Shown piece after piece: positions 1 through 14,137 of a stretch of 64,000 nucleotides of DNA (position 1 is its first letter; every line of letters starts with the position of its first letter). This DNA comes from Thamnaconus septentrionalis. Lineage: Eukaryota; Chordata; Actinopteri; Tetraodontiformes; Monacanthidae. Below the pieces are notes generated by a model, which searched no databases, had not been told where the DNA came from, and saw only the letters and a program-made list of their open reading frames with translations. Position numbers and translations under genes: made by a program. The DNA lies in contig CM020506.1 of assembly GCA_009823395.1 (NCBI GenBank), forward strand, positions 609,501-673,500. The letters run 5' to 3'.

Positions 1-3000
1 GCCCGACGTTTCAAAACTACCTCCAGACAGCCTGCGAAATCTCTCCTGTTGGTGGTGTTTTTACGAGAGCTTGACGTGGATGTCCGGCTCCACTTTGGGT
101 TTAGGGCCGAGCTGGTGTGTCTTTTTTCTTTGGCTTTTTTTTTTTCAGTACTTTGCAGACATTGTAGAAACCCCCTCCTGAAGTAGACTGTACCTCAATT
201 ATTTGGTATCGTAGATTAATCACTGACGTTCTAATTCTTGTATAAACAGGGATAGACTAAGGTCACAGTGTAAGAAACAATTTTCTTTTTGAGCAGTTAT
301 TTTAACACAAATCAGAACGCCTCTGCGTAGCACATATCCTTTCTTTTTAAACTGAAGACCTGGAATTACTTGCCAGTTGCAAGGTGTTGGTCATCAGGAC
401 AACCTCTGCATCAATTTTCTGTCATTGCTTATTCTGCACTTAAATCAATCCAACTTCTAATGCGTTTCCTCTCCTCCACCAATGGAACAGAACCTCCTCT
501 GAGAACACGCATCAGTTTACTTCTAGCGAGTTGTGTTTTTCTCCCCAAAAAACTTCAGTTCACACAAAACTTCACTCGACAAGGAGTTGCTCCCTCTGCT
601 TTTGCAGCACTTTTCCACATTCCCCACTCTGCCCATTTCCCTTTAAGGTACTACAGTTAATATTTTATAAGACCCAAGAGGTGACATTGTCTCCTGGTTG
701 TGCACATCTGAAAAGGCTCAAAACAAAATATGGCATCTCTTTGTGCTGTTTTCTGAGCCACTGCAGAAGCCGCAGTTGTTTAGTGTTTAGTTTTTGTTTT
801 TTTTTGTCACGTCGTGATGAACTCAGAAGATCAGCGGAGCACGCACTGAAACTACAGCTGTCTATCTTTTAATCGCTCATGGCGGCAAAGGGCATCGTTA
901 AAGGACTGTTGAGCACGCAAAAATCTGATCGAAGGACATCATTGATCTCCGCTACGATTTGTTTTCTCCTGAGTAAATAGCCCGACAGTGATATCACCTT
1001 TTGTGCCTCCAGCCAAATCAATGGTTTCTAAATCCTCACAGAGAAGAAACCACAATACCCTTTCCTCCCTCCAACAGGTGTGAGTTTTTCTGTAGTGGAT
1101 CCTTATGGATCGGAAAGGTCAAGGCATTTCCTCCACTACGTGCCTAAAGACCTTGGTCAAGTTCCCTACTGACCATTTATGCGTTTTAGGTCTTTGAAAA
1201 GTACATACGAATTACTGCATTACGTAACTAGGCTTGTCAAAAAGAATACTGAAATGTCACAACAGGCCGACTCATTTTACTGCACGTGGAAACACTGCTC
1301 GGAGTTTGTACAGCTAAGAGTCGGGGAGCAGGAGCTGCAAAAGGAAGTGTGAAAATGATTATCAGGGTTTATTAGGACAGACCAATAATAGTAACAATCA
1401 TCTGTTTCACACTATTAGGCATGGGCCAGCCTGAAGCCCATTCGCCCGGAGAACAAGATACAACAATAGTAATTGTGAAACTGGGACTTTTTAAAACTCG
1501 CAGTTTACTTTGAAACCAGAAACACAACTTCTCAAAATATCAATAAACATCCTGAGATTTTCAACATATCCATGGAATTGCTTGTCCAAAGTGAGCCACT
1601 GTGAAATAAATCCAAAATATTTCTGCTGTAGGAAAACTCTGGGACAAATTTGTAATTACTTTGACTAGTGAGTCAGTAAAAATGGCATAGAGCGATGTTA
1701 AGAGTGCCTGCTTTCCATTTGAAATTAATTATGATAAAAAATAAATACAAAAAAGCCTTCATGTTAAAACGCCCTCAAATGTGATGGATAGTAGCACAAC
1801 AAGGTGAGAGCTCTTGGGGATGATGTGATGTTTTTCATTACACGTCAGCAGCTGTCCTTTCATTATCTCTGCCTCCCTCTGCTCATCACGTCCTGCACAT
1901 CGCCCTCCACTTGAGATTTCCTTCTCTTTGTCGGGCCTCTTCACATGTTCTGTTGCCTTGGCCCGCTCCTCTCAGCCCTCTCTTTTCTCACCGGCCCCCC
2001 CTTAACCGCCAACTCAGCAGCTAGTCTGCGGGTTCTTACTGTACTGGCTTGTGTGTCAGGTAGGAACAGGTGACACTGCAGGTTGCAGGGTGACCTCGCC
2101 GTGTCACATTAGCTCAAGTTCACATCAGTTTGTTTGAGACGTTGTCTCTCTCCTCAAGGCTCCTTCAAACCTTGTGTGTGCTACATGAACAAAAGAGACA
2201 GAGGCAACAAATGCATTCACTGAGTTCCTTTACCCACAGACCCTGATGGATGCAATGTATTTTCATAGCTTTGTCCCAAATTCAATTTTTATGTGATATA
2301 TAATAAAGGAGTAAACTTCAACGCAGTACACTTCCTGCATGGTGCACCAATTTCAGCATGTTGTCCCAAATTGTGATCTGCTGGTTACACTTACTGACTT
2401 CAAAACCATGTTATCCCCCGCCAGCCACCTCTTCTTGTTGCTGCACCATTAAATAAACAGTACTTATGACGGGACCTTGGCACAGTGTCATACATTTATC
2501 CAACAGAACCGCAGCACTGTCTACTTTAATCTCAGTTGAAAATGATGTAACCCTTCACTAATACCATCCTGTTTTTGATCCTTTTGTATAGACAGTAGTG
2601 ACCTGATTTGTTTTACTGTCCTGAGTTCATACGAGTGTCTCACTGCAGAGAGGTTTTTGAGTCACCCAGAGTGACATCTTTTTTGAGTGGGGCGAGGCTG
2701 CTGTGAACAACTGAATGATTCGTTCTTTCGCAGCTGAGCTTCATAGCAGGGAAGGGAAACTGGGAGCTGAGTTGAAGTAAGAAACCAGAGCTGTTGCTTT
2801 CCCCAAAGGGCTAATACAGGGACTGACTTGACAGATTTATACAAATGCAGTTAGAACAGCAGTTGCACAACAGTGACATGTTGCCTGAGCTCCGCCTTGC
2901 AGGGGAGTAGCTAGTGGTAGCAGGGACGAATCAGAGCGGAGAGTCATAGAAATACAGAAGTACGGCCGTTGTCTCCATCGTTGACCTTTCATTGGTCATT

Positions 3001-4113
3001 CAGATTTCCAGAACAAGTGCTCTTATGAAAAGCGGAGATTTCTTACCCCCTGAATATTAAGGCCACATGTAAAGCATATTGCCACACATTGATGTTATGT
3101 TCACCTACTGCCATGAAATATTAATTTGGTGTGAATATTTCATGTGTTGTGATATTTTGTTGATTCATGAAGCACTCATAAATTGTGAATTATTGTGTGC
3201 CTGCGCCCTGACCAAAGATATATCCGGGCTACAGACTGCTGCGTGAGTGATGCTGATTCAAAACACTCGGCTGGATCTCCATCCAAATTTAATGCATTTG
3301 AAATATGCACCAGTTTTTGTTGAAGTAACCCTGTCTGAAAGGTCCCTGATTATCCATGTTTTCAGGTTTATATTCTTCCCTTCGCTCCCTCCAGAGGAGC
3401 AGCCGCGCACAATTCATTTTCACCAGAAAACTTGAGATTAGCCCTCGGTTGATGGCTTCCTGCAAAAATCACACCGTTTAGCTCTCTACTTAAACCAATG
3501 TGCTTTAGGGAAGGAGGCAAACAAGGGGACTGCAAGGGAACCTGAGAGGAATGAACACCTGTAAAGAATGGAATTTTCTCATATCCAGGAAGTTCATTGA
3601 CATTCTCCACACTTTCCCTAATTTCTTGTTGGTTATAGAAACTCACTGAATACCCTTGGCAAAGTCCAAAACCTCTGACATGTGTGGCTGTGTGGTGGAG
3701 CAGCGCAGCAACACACTGCGTTTTAAGTGTCTCATCTTGTCTTAATTAACTAACGATGGGAGTGGCCGGCACCACTGCAAGGACACTCTGATTGGATCAA
3801 TTGACACCTCTGCCTTGTGTTAGGTGATAATGTCCTATTCTGAGTGGATAATGCAGAGGTAATCTGCCCTGTGGAGATCCCCATCACTGCTGAGCCCCCC
3901 GCCCCCACCACAACTCTGATAACAACAGATAACAAGATTACAGCTGGGCCTGTGGCTGATGGAATTAGGGCTATATCTGAGAGGTGGGATATTTCCAGTC
4001 CTGGCAAGCTGCTGGATCACAATGGAGAAAGAGTTGACTGTCTGCCACCTTAACTTTGCATGTCTGAATGCACATTCCCTGAATGCAGTGTTTTTATTTA
4101 TGGGCTTTGCAAT
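1..4113. other. Upstream intergenic DNA, no gene recognised
   Basis: AT-rich unique-looking sequence with scattered short open frames on both strands (up to 113 codons at 531-872) that show no domain, low complexity bias or splice context I recognise. No RNA gene seen. A promoter or 3' end of a neighbouring gene cannot be excluded. Confidence 0.5.
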
Positions 4114-4320
4114 ATCCATCCATCCATCCTTCCATCCATCCATTCATCCATCCATCCATCCATCCTTCCATTCATCCATCCATCCTTCCATTCATCCATC
4201 CATCCATCCTTCCATTCATCCATCCATCCATCCATCCATCCATCCATCCATCCATCCATCCATCCATCCATCCATCCATCCATCCATCCATCCATCCTTC
4301 CATTCATCCATCCATCCATT
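4114..4320. repeat. (ATCC)n tetranucleotide repeat
   Basis: About 207 bp of CATC/CATT units with interspersed TTCC variants. It adjoins the CATC-tailed interspersed repeat that follows, so it is probably the expanded simple tail of that element. All six reading frames are open, which produces long spurious frames. Confidence 0.95.
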
Positions 4321-4635
4321 TCCTATCCCGGCTTCTACCTCACTCAGGGTTGCGTGTATGCTGGAGCCTTTTACAGCTGTGTTAGAGTGAAGGTGGGGTC
4401 CCAGCCTGGGCAAGTGGCTGGTTTATCGCAGGGCTAACAAAGAGGATCGACCTGCCATCAGCACTCACATTCACACTTACGGACAAATTGGAATTGCCAG
4501 TCAGTCCACTGTGTATGTCTTTGGAGGGTGGGAGTAATCCAGAGTAAACCAACACAGAAGGAGCCCACAAACCTGACGCAGAAAGGTCCCCGACTTTGGG
4601 ATTCAATCCACAGCTCTCTTGTTGTGAGGCACTGT
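4321..4635. mobile_element. Teleost CATC-tailed interspersed repeat, copy 1
   Basis: Successive phrases such as cactcagggttgcgtg, gctggagcc, atcgcagggctaacaaag, cactcacattcacacttacgg, ggagtaatccagag and gggattcaatccac, ending cttgttgtgaggc, match a high-copy fish repeat as I remember it. I read it as a non-LTR or SINE-type 3' region. Family name not assigned. No coding capacity remains. Confidence 0.75.
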
Positions 4636-7600
4636 TTTGATTTTGTCAAATATGGGATTTTTTTTTTTTTTGCAGTTCTTCTTTCTTAATGTTCAAATTC
4701 ATTGGTGGGAGCAAGTCATATTTGTGAGTATTAGAAAATCAGGATGAGTTGCCAAAAAGCAGTCGGAATGTCTTGTTCTTCCTACGGATACATAAAATTG
4801 GCAGTCGGGCAGGACCTGCAAGTTGCAGTGGACGCTGAGGAATAAAATTTTGTTCCATATTTCCATGCCACTGGTTTCTGGTGTATGCATCAATGGGAAT
4901 GGGAAAGACAGCAGAGGGTTTAGGATGTATTGCTGCTGTGGTTTGCACACACACACACACACACACACCATGTAGTTGCAGCCAGCTTAGAGTGTGAGAA
5001 CACTGCTTCCGAATCTCTAATCTTTATCTGCCCACTAGAGCGGGAGGCAGAGAGGCACTAAATTCCCAGCCTGTGATTGGTTCTGGCAACTTCGGAAGAC
5101 ACACACTCACACACGTGCACTTGCGCACACGTCCGTACGCTTTCTTTGATCAATCCAGCATTTTATTTTTGGACGGTGGTGCGTCGTGTAAATGTGTGTC
5201 TCTTTCTGCTTGATTGAAATATTAAAATATATGAACCGCAGAATCAGGAGAAACAATGTCGACCATACCAATATTGACAATTTAAGGGCACAAAGTGACA
5301 TTGTGAGGTGGCTACTGATGATATAGGACAGGACGCAATGCTTCTTTTTTCTTTAACGGTTTTTCAAGAACACATTTACATATTTGGGCAGTGCAGTTGC
5401 TTTATGCAGATTAATTATGCTATTAGGGGCTGAGGCCTGATAAGACTTATTTTCGTCTGCTCCCCTTTGATGCTGTACCTTTTCAAATTACTCCTCTGCT
5501 TTTGACGCCTCAATGACCTGAAATTCAGATTTCGTCCTACTTTTAGGACAAAAGAGACGATCACATTTATTGTTCCAATTATAAGGATGATCATTACACT
5601 TTATAACTTTGGGAAGTATTTACTGAGAAACTAAGCTCTTAATCTGTCCAGTGCTTCCAGTGTGATGTGAGGGCCGAGCTGCACACTCTAGTTTCACACC
5701 AGTTTTCAGTGTTCTCTCAGCTTTCTGAACGACGGGATGCAACTTAAATTGTGCTGAGAGAAAACTTTGGGTTGGTGCAGCATGCGTTTCAGTGCTGTCC
5801 TGAAAAGGCAGTCTCATCAGACCAATAACAGTCTCCAGCAGTTTCCTAGTCTGGGGAAAAAGCTGCTGTGTGTCTGCACTGTGAAACCTTTAAACTCAGG
5901 GTCTCAAGTAATAAAGGTGAAAAGGTTTTTTTAGGGTCTGATGTCAATGTCAGTATTACTTTGGGTAATATGGTATTTCCAAAAGTGTATTAATATTATT
6001 TGGCAATACACAATTATTATTTGCAAGGAGGTAAGAGCCAGCTCCTCACCTAGACTTTACTTTTTACTTTTTTTTTCCAGCTGATGACCAAAACTGGATA
6101 GAAAAAAAATCAGCAGCATTTTCTTACCATTAGATGTCTGCTGAGAGGTGAAGGTGAATTGTCTCACTCTGCTTTGGGCGTACAGGTTGAGATGGCTCCT
6201 GCATTCAGAGCACTGCTTGAGGGAGCAAACAGCAGCGACAGTAAATGTTGACAGAGCAGGGAAAGTTGACACAAGAGTGTCACTTTGGCACTTAATGCAC
6301 ATTCAGAGTTTGTCAGTTGATTGAAGGTGTCGTACCAAGACTATACAAAAATGTTTAATCTGCGTGCTTACTCATCAGCTGGAAACATTAGCAATAATCC
6401 TTGACGAAACAATGCGGCTTCAAATCAACACGTGCTTTAAAGGGACAGTTCACTCACAATTGGAAATTCCACCTACTAGCTTCTGAGAGCTTCTGAGATG
6501 ACTTCCAATCCACAGAACCGTTAATAAACAGCAGTCATCACATTTAGAGGGGCAGTCACGTTTCCTCACAGCTACTGTGTGGTCACTGCGCCACAGGGCA
6601 AGAGTGCTGTTGGTGTGAGGGACACCACTTGACACATGCCAGTGCCCCCTGTGCTGCTTTGCAGAAATTATTTCTATTCAACGATACTATGATAACAGTG
6701 CAGGCGGTAGCTTTTCGAGACGAATCTCTTAAAATTCACAATAGAAAATGTTCAGCTATCCAGCTGCTCTGCGCGGCTGCATTTTCAGCTTTGAAACGCA
6801 GAGATAAAGTCACCGCTCGATGGATGACTGATCCAGTCCTAAAAGTGTCCCAGTGAGTTTTGAAAGTCCGCTGGATGCCGTTATTGATCAGCCATGCCGT
6901 GCCTGATGAATTACTATCCAATTTTGCTCTCACAAAGTGGAAGAGCGATCAATTTGTTGACGCTCCTCTTTTCCAGCAGCGGGCATTAAAGACAAAACAT
7001 CCATGTCCTGAAAAATGTCAAAGCCATTGATTGTGCTGAGAGATGGTGTCATGCACAAAAAGGAGAGAGATGTGGTGGTCATTCCGAGAGGGGATTTTCG
7101 GTACACCCTCTGCAATGTTCAAACCAAGGGACCAGAATTCTTTCAACAGCTGAAAAGGTTGTTGGAAGTCGTGCTCTTCAGCTACTCCTTGTGGTAAAGC
7201 CCCAACCATTCCCCATAGTATTAAAAAGCACATTGCAAATACGGGGGATGAAGGTCTGCCTATTGATGGGGATCATAAATTTCAGAATTTGCTGTGTGGC
7301 TCTAACCACCCTTCCAGCGGCTGAGTGCTTCCTCAGCACGGTTATGTATTTGGGGAGAAAATGTCAGCTTAATGCTGACGAGCCCATAGGTGCAACGTTC
7401 CAGGAGGCAGAAATAGAAACAGTGGTCAATGTGGCATAAAATTACTCAGATCTTAAGCGCCTGCCTCGGAGGTAAAAGCTTCTTATGTGTGTCAGGTAAC
7501 TGGTGGAACCATTGAAAGCAAGGATCAAGACTGTTGTTATTATATTTAAGAGAGGGTTTTAGTTTTTGTTTATGCATAAAAGATTTCAACTAAAAAAAAA

Positions 7601-10600
7601 CATGTTCTTGATGTGTGTTTTTACAAAAGCTTTAAAGCAAATTGCGCTGCAGTAAACTAGAAAAAAGGCAGCAGCTAGTTCTGTCAATTCTGACTGTTTA
7701 AAAGGATATTTTGGAGTTTCATCTCTTCTGCCCGACGCTGCTCTGACAAAGGCGTCAGGGACATTTTTCTCAGCCAAATAACCATACTTTTGCATTTTAC
7801 ATATAACTTCTCCCAGTGGCACTACAGTAGAAGCAAATGGAGGCGAGCATCTCAAAAACAACAGATGGGAAAGAGAACATGTGGTGCCACCCAAGCGTTC
7901 AAATGATGCAGCAGCGATATTAACAGCATGTTTTTAAACCAAAGTGCCCACAGTGTTCTCCTAGACAAGGGCCACCGTCATACCGGCTCCTAGCCTGTTT
8001 ACCTGCGACTGGAACTTGTAGTGCCTTCAACACAATGTGGCTCTGTTTGAATAATATAACGTGGAGGGCCATCCGAGATTTAATACCAAACTCCCAGCAG
8101 CCAGCCATCAATATCAAAAGCACTATTCATTTATGACATTCTAGTACTTCCTGTTTCCCACGTCCAATGGAGCGAGTCAGAGTCGAAACTCATTGTTCTT
8201 CATTTACATAAAAAAAACAAAAACGTAATTAAGCTATGCTTACATAATTAGTCATTAACTTTCCTGTCTTAGTCACAAGAGTTTTTGCTTGTGGAACACA
8301 GTCTGGTCTCTTTGGCATAGCAGCGCTGCTTTCTATGGGGGGGAATGCAGACATGTTTGAAATGTTATAAACAACACAATACCACATGCTAAACAATTAA
8401 AAATGTTTTGTTAGTTTGACACTGATTCGATTTCAAAGAAAAATTAAATAGTCATAATTTTAATCATCCTCATAAAACAGAAATTCACAAATCCTCAATC
8501 TCAAAACTATGAAAAAAGAATGAAGAAAACGTAATATTTGCATTGGATACTTTCACTGCACAACGATGAGAACCCTGAATCTCTGAATCTGTCCGTTTGG
8601 CATTAGTGCTTTTACTGTTGAAGCGTTCCACCATAGTAACCAGAAGAAGAGAAATACTCTCGCCTGGAGGCAGTTTGGAAATCCATCTTTTCAAAAAGTC
8701 AAGTTGCTCTTTTCCTGTGCGCAGAAACTCCTCTAATTGACCACCACTTCCTCCGTTGATATTTTTTGACTCATCTCTGCCAAATGAACAGGTGTAACCT
8801 GCAACATTAATGGCTTTGTTTTTTTCCCCCTCAGTAAGTGATGACAGCGTGCCAGCTCACACATTAACAGTCACCAGGTCCTGGCACATCCAGCTGCAAT
8901 GCAGTTATTATTTAGTAACACCTTTTAGTCAGAATCTGGCAACCTCTGGTGTTAATCTCTTCTAAATGCTCCATGCTGAGATGTTGCAGCTGAGGAAGAG
9001 TTCAGACAAAAAGTGTTTTGTGATGTGCGTTTTTGACTTATCCACTGTCTGCATCACAGGGAAGACAACAGTTTTCCTTTGGGCTGATCATACGAAAAAG
9101 CGGTTATGTTACGCTAGCAGCAAGCCACAGAAGTCAGTATAGTTTGTGTCCGTAGGTGTGTGTATACAAAATTAGTGGCAGCCAAAGCGGAAAGTCTATA
9201 AAAATGTAAAAACCCACACAGTTTTCACACTCACCTTTTAAAACCTTCCTACTTTAGCACTGCAGCCAGAAACCTCTTCAGTGTTACAAAACAGACACAG
9301 AATCATTTATTGTAAAAGCAACAACCACACAAAAAAAACACAACAATAATGTGTCCACAGCTGTGAATATGCTGTTTCGATTGGAAATGAGAAGGGTCCG
9401 TGATTCTCTCAGAATTATGGCGTGCGTTTATGGTTCTGTGTGTGTTTTTCTTTCAGTTTGGACCCCTTGTGCCCCCTTCAGAGATTATCCCGCTCTGATC
9501 ATGTATCTGTGAAGCCTGAACCGCGTTGATTTATGATGCTCAGGGTAAATCGCGGCGTTTCCGTCTCATTCAAGGGTCTCCTCTCTGACGTAAACAGATG
9601 TTCTGCGCTCCAAAGCAGATTACATAGGCTTTTTATTTTGTTGCACAAAGGAAAGAACAGATTACAGTGGCCCGGTGTTCCTCGGCTCAGGCGCCCGATC
9701 ACTGAGGGACTGTGGTGTCGTGTCATGAACTTTACATTTGAGCACTTAGGTGAGCCCTGTGGTGTTGAGGTGCATGCAGAGGTGACCCAGTGGAGGGAAG
9801 GGAGGGAGAGTCGGGAACAAACGCTGCTGTGATGCCGGTGGATGTGGAGGTGTTGTGAAGAATGTCACTAATAGTAGCGGTGCCGCAGTAATAGTAGCAG
9901 TAATACGCAGGACAGCAAAAGTAAAGAGAGTCCAAAATCAGCGGCAGCGAGGGGAGATGCATTTTCTTTGCGGGCGTTCCCACACATGACATCACAAGTA
10001 AGACTCCGGTTGGTTGGTGCAGCTCTTGCCGGGGGCACAGTGTATCACACGAGCACCTGGAGTCCAGCCCCCTTAGCCTTGTGCAAACACAGGATTTCCT
10101 TCCGTGTTGTGGATTTGACCAGATTTTTCTTTGTGATTGGCGAACGCAGGCCCAGCGACATGAAGCTGGGCCTTTCAATGAGTCCCCTTTACGACCACCA
10201 GCTTAATTCCAACTGATCTCCAACACTACCTCTGCTGCTGCTCTGACTTCATCCTTCTCTCGCTGCAGCTGGGAATGAAACTGGGCCATATCTTCCTCCT
10301 CCCACTCCTCTTCTTCCAGCTTGAGCAAGTTATCCACGGCAAATATTTTTGAATTAGCGGACAGTGCACCGCTGACTGTACACCTCGTGCAAACAAAGCC
10401 TACTCCCCTCTCTCTCTCTCACCGCATCACGCCTGATATCATGCGCCTTTTTTCTTGTCCCGCTCGGGATGCGTCAGCCTTCTGCCTTTCTTCCCCGCTA
10501 CATCTCTCTCAGGCGGGTCAAGGGTTTCCGCGTGGACTGCCTGTCGTAACGGCTCAATAGTTCTGTCAGCTCCACCTTTTAAACCCCGAGGAGATTCTCA

Positions 10601-11388
10601 TTCCTCACAACACCGCATGTATGGCGGAGCTGTTCACCACCATCTTCAGCCTGGAGTGGGATCTTATATCACAGTGTGCACATGATAAGTAAAATTAAAG
10701 GCTGGAACATCGCCGTTAGTGAAGATCAGGTTGACAGCGCTACTAAATTGGCCTGTCCTTTTTTTTTTTTTTTTAATCTATTGTGTCCAGGCAGGCACAG
10801 AGGCAGACACATGGGGCTGAACTAAGGCTGGATGAATAATTGAATTTTGATGGCTTCTGATCATAAAATACATTCATTCCGCAACACTCTTGTCATTGTA
10901 TGTCATTGTGACAACTGTTTTTAGTTGCCTTTATGTTGTTGTTGTGTGATGTTTTTGTATTGCCCCATACAGTATTTCACTGGTTTGTTGTTTGCACTCC
11001 TTTCTGAAAAGGCCATTTTCAGCTCATTTGATGTGAAAGCAGCTTTGGGGTGTTTGCCACTTGGCCCAGTTTTTTTTCCATACCTTGCTGAAGCATGATG
11101 GTGCTCACGCCATCCACATGAACCATATTTTAGGTGTCTTTGGGATGTGGGCATGGTACAGATTGCTGAGTGTTCTTGCACCTTTTCACTGGGCTGCTCT
11201 AAAACGCTTCCTGGACTTGACTGGCTATTTGTCGTGCTGTGTCTGGGAGCAAAGTGCCAAAAAGATGCAGCCAGTCACTGAATTCCAGATGGCTTCATTC
11301 CAGACCACTTGTTCTGGGACAGTGGTTATGAGTGGTCAGTGATTGACGGCAACCAGCGATAAGATCACTTTCCTATATCCTGTTTGGC

Positions 11389-11419
<31 letters not shown>

Positions 11420-12184
11420 GTAGCCTTTCCCTTTGTGATGCAGTTCCTCTTAAATTTGACCGCTGGCTACATCAGTTGCCCTTGTTGGAGTACTTTGTCT
11501 TGAACGCATTGGCCCGTCTCAAACAAATTACGATAACCATGCTGAAATTTAATTCTACGTGTCGTTTTATCTTGTTTGCATCCACACCAGTGCTTCACAG
11601 AGGGGTCTTCAACACTGAAGTGTCAGCAGTGGGGAAAGCAGAACTGACCCCTGCATTTTTTTTTTCCAGTGGATCCAGCGGATGTTGGAAGGATTAGGCG
11701 ATTAGAACGACGATGCTGTGAGATTGGCTAGCAGGCCGCATCAGATAAAACATGTTTAGAGCAAGCAAAAGCCTAGCCGCTGCTGTGTCAGGGCATCGCC
11801 ACTCCACTTTGATCTCCAAGCTCTCCCTGTCAAGGCTATAAGAATCTCCCTCGCATCTTAAGACGCCGTCTCCCGGTCAAAGCCCCATCAGACGTGGGGG
11901 TGGCAGGGCTTCTTTTGTGGGGCCTGCCGCAGCTGTTCTTAGATTAATTACTTGACAATCCCTCTGAGAGGGTCGAGAGATTCTGCCGGCCCTGCAGGTG
12001 TCAGCACATAACTAGTCTGTAGCATGTACAATACTAAAATGTGCCTGATCAGAAGACTCTATTCCTGGAAACACTAGCGGGAGGGAATGTATACATTGAT
12101 GCAGACTAGAATGCAAGTAAAGGATTGTATTTGTATTTACAATTTATACATAAAACAATTGAAAACACTTTTTTTAGTGCACAT

Positions 12185-12186
<2 letters not shown>
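4636..12186. other. Upstream intergenic DNA
   Basis: No gene recognised. It holds a (CA)n tract at 4946-4969 and a T-run at 11391-11412. The stretches at 5600-6300 and 6900-7440 carry short open frames on both strands without recognisable domains. The segment 11700-12000 reads like unique, possibly conserved non-coding sequence. Confidence 0.5.

Positions 12187-12220
<34 letters not shown>
12187..12220. repeat. (CAT)n trinucleotide repeat
   Basis: Eleven uninterrupted TCA units flanked by unique sequence; the poly-His/poly-Ser frames across it are spurious. Confidence 0.95.
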
Positions 12221-12223
<3 letters not shown>

Positions 12224-12469
12224 TTTTCCTATGGGGATCACTTCCATCTGCAAGAAACCCAGTTCAGGGACATGCGAACTTCACAGAAAGTTAAGTCAAC
12301 AGCAACTGTATTTTTATAGTGTTATTATTGTAACTACAAGACTTGTGCGAGGTTATAGCGCTAACCTCTGCCCCTCTCTTTCATTGAGCTGGGCAGAACC
12401 GCATAAAACAAATAGAGCAGCAAGTGAAACTCCTCTCAGTCACATCCAGTGTGATCCAGTGTTTTTTCC

Positions 12470-12625
12470 GCCCGTCAGTCCATCTTCTGTCGCTGCTTTT
12501 CCTGCACTAAGGGTAGCAGGATTGCTGGGGTCCATCCCAGCTGCCTTGAGGTGAAGGGGGGTTACATCCATTGCATGGACATCATCAGGAGATCAGCAGT
12601 TTATCACAGTGCCACTCACATTCTG
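12470..12625. mobile_element. Degenerate copy of the CATC-tailed teleost repeat, copy 2
   Basis: The run ccatcttctgtcgctgcttttcc, cactaagggtagcaggattgctgg, gtccatcccagctgcc, ttgaggtgaaggggggttac aligns by eye with the same family as 4321-4635, in the same orientation, with more substitutions and no intact tail. Confidence 0.55.
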
Positions 12626-13337
12626 CAATCCAGTGTCTATTCCGTTTAGTTTAATTTGGCTTTATTCATAATGTGCTGTATCAGAAGAGACTTATCTCAG
12701 GACCCTACTGTTTCAGAACACTCTTATAGCCTATTATTCCCACGGAGACCATGCACTGAGGTGACAATGATAGGATAAACTGCCTAATTGAGAAAGTGGA
12801 AGCCTTGAAGACCCTTCTCCTGTGCCGCAAAGGCAAAACTTTACAGCGATTTCTAGGACCCATGCTAGCGTAATGTCATCTGGGGAGCGGAGCTGGTATT
12901 GTTTGTGCGCTAGTGTATTTGCATGCACGCGCACGTGTGTTTGTGTGTGTCTGTCCGTCCTCGGGCTGACCGTAGGAGGATATAAGGCAGGTCTTTGAGC
13001 AGAGCCTGATCAGATTTACAGTGGCGAATAAGACACAAGGGAAATCTAGTGGCCGTCAACTCATAGACAGGAGTGCTTGTGCGTTGTGCTAACAGACTGC
13101 CCTCACCAATTGTGTCGCTGCATCGCTGCATTAGGGATGTGCGTCCGCATCAGCGTCGCATTATGTGGAAGTCATTTTACTGTTTGCATATTCCATTCTG
13201 GAAATGGCTGTGAGACAAAAACAGAATGCATTATTTATGCCGGTGCGGCATCGGTTCAGTTTGTGGCGGCTTGTATCATGTGATGATTTGTCTCAGCGCC
13301 GCTTATTCTGTCTGATGAAACAGGAGTACGTGTTGTT

Positions 13338-14137
13338 GGTGTCAGGCTGGGACTCCAGGCAGGACTCAGACGCAGAGATCTTTGAGAAAGCAGACTTTAT
13401 TCCATTCACTAATGATCCCGAAACAGAATGACAAATAAAAATGCTATGGAAATTTCCAAAGAGATCCCAACCAGGCTCTCAGAAGAGAGAACGTAAGATA
13501 CTGAATAGTATATATATATAACAACAACAAAAAAAAATCACTTAAGGAGGAGGAAAAAAAAGGGCTAACGACATAGAGCTAAGAAAATAAAGCAAACATA
13601 AAACACTCCGACAGTAGGAATAAAGCGAAACACTATTGTTTAGAAAAAATTAAACAAAATGCTCCAACAGGAGGAAAACCAGACCTACCGTAATAGAACC
13701 CTAACCCTAACCCTAATACCCAAAACAAGAAAACAACACGCGCCTAAATGCGAAGGATCTAAGAAAAACTATGAAACTTTAATTACCAAATCAAAATCAC
13801 TCTTGAAGAGGAAAACAGAACTAAGACTAGAAATGGAAACTAAGCTATTTAAGTTACCAACAAAAAAAAAAATCACTCATCGAGAGGTACAAAGGCAGAC
13901 ATGCTGCAATCACTGGGATTGTGGGCATGGGCTGAGAACAGACCCGGGTGAACTCGCCTACAGACTAAGACACTCTGGCATGAGACAAGGGAGACGCAGA
14001 CTACTTAATCACATGGAGGGTAATGGGTAACAGGTGAGGACAATTGGTAATCAGGGCAGACAAGCAGGTGACATGAGGAAGGGCAAGTTCTCAGAAATGA
14101 GAGGAGAGTTCAAGACAAACCTCACCACGGTGTGACA
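13338..14137. mobile_element. A-rich interspersed element, possible LTR or DNA transposon remnant
   Basis: Composition switches sharply to an A-rich, T-poor strand and back. The left edge reads TGTCAGGCTGGG and the right edge GGTGTGACA, giving a 5-bp inverted TGTCA/TGACA terminus. The right part (aatgggtaacaggtgagg, aattggtaatcagggcag, aagcaggtgacatgagg) resembles the A-rich ends of common fish repeats. No clear target-site duplication and no open reading frame of known function. Boundaries are approximate. Confidence 0.45.
13697..13716. repeat. Short telomere-like (AACCCT)3 tract
   Basis: Three perfect copies of the vertebrate telomeric hexamer plus AA, lying inside the A-rich element. Too short to be more than a possible interstitial telomeric fragment. 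Confidence 0.8.

Noticed and set aside
50..160. Minus-strand frame ending in a plausible C terminus (THQLGPKPKVEPDIHVKLS then stop)
   Set aside because: It is preceded by a homopolymer A-run and an in-frame TGA with no usable acceptor, so no exon can be built. Could only be revisited with transcript data.
4060..4437. Poly(Ile-His-Pro-Ser) frames
   Set aside because: Translation of the ATCC tetranucleotide repeat.
7015..7233. Overlapping open frames on both strands with protein-like composition
   Set aside because: Short, no recognisable domain, no splice or promoter context; probably chance or very old element debris.
12990..13090. R-F-T-V codon run resembling the KCC2a SPAK-binding motif
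   Set aside because: No ATG just upstream in frame, and the sequence after it does not resemble a KCC2a N terminus or end in a phase-1 donor.
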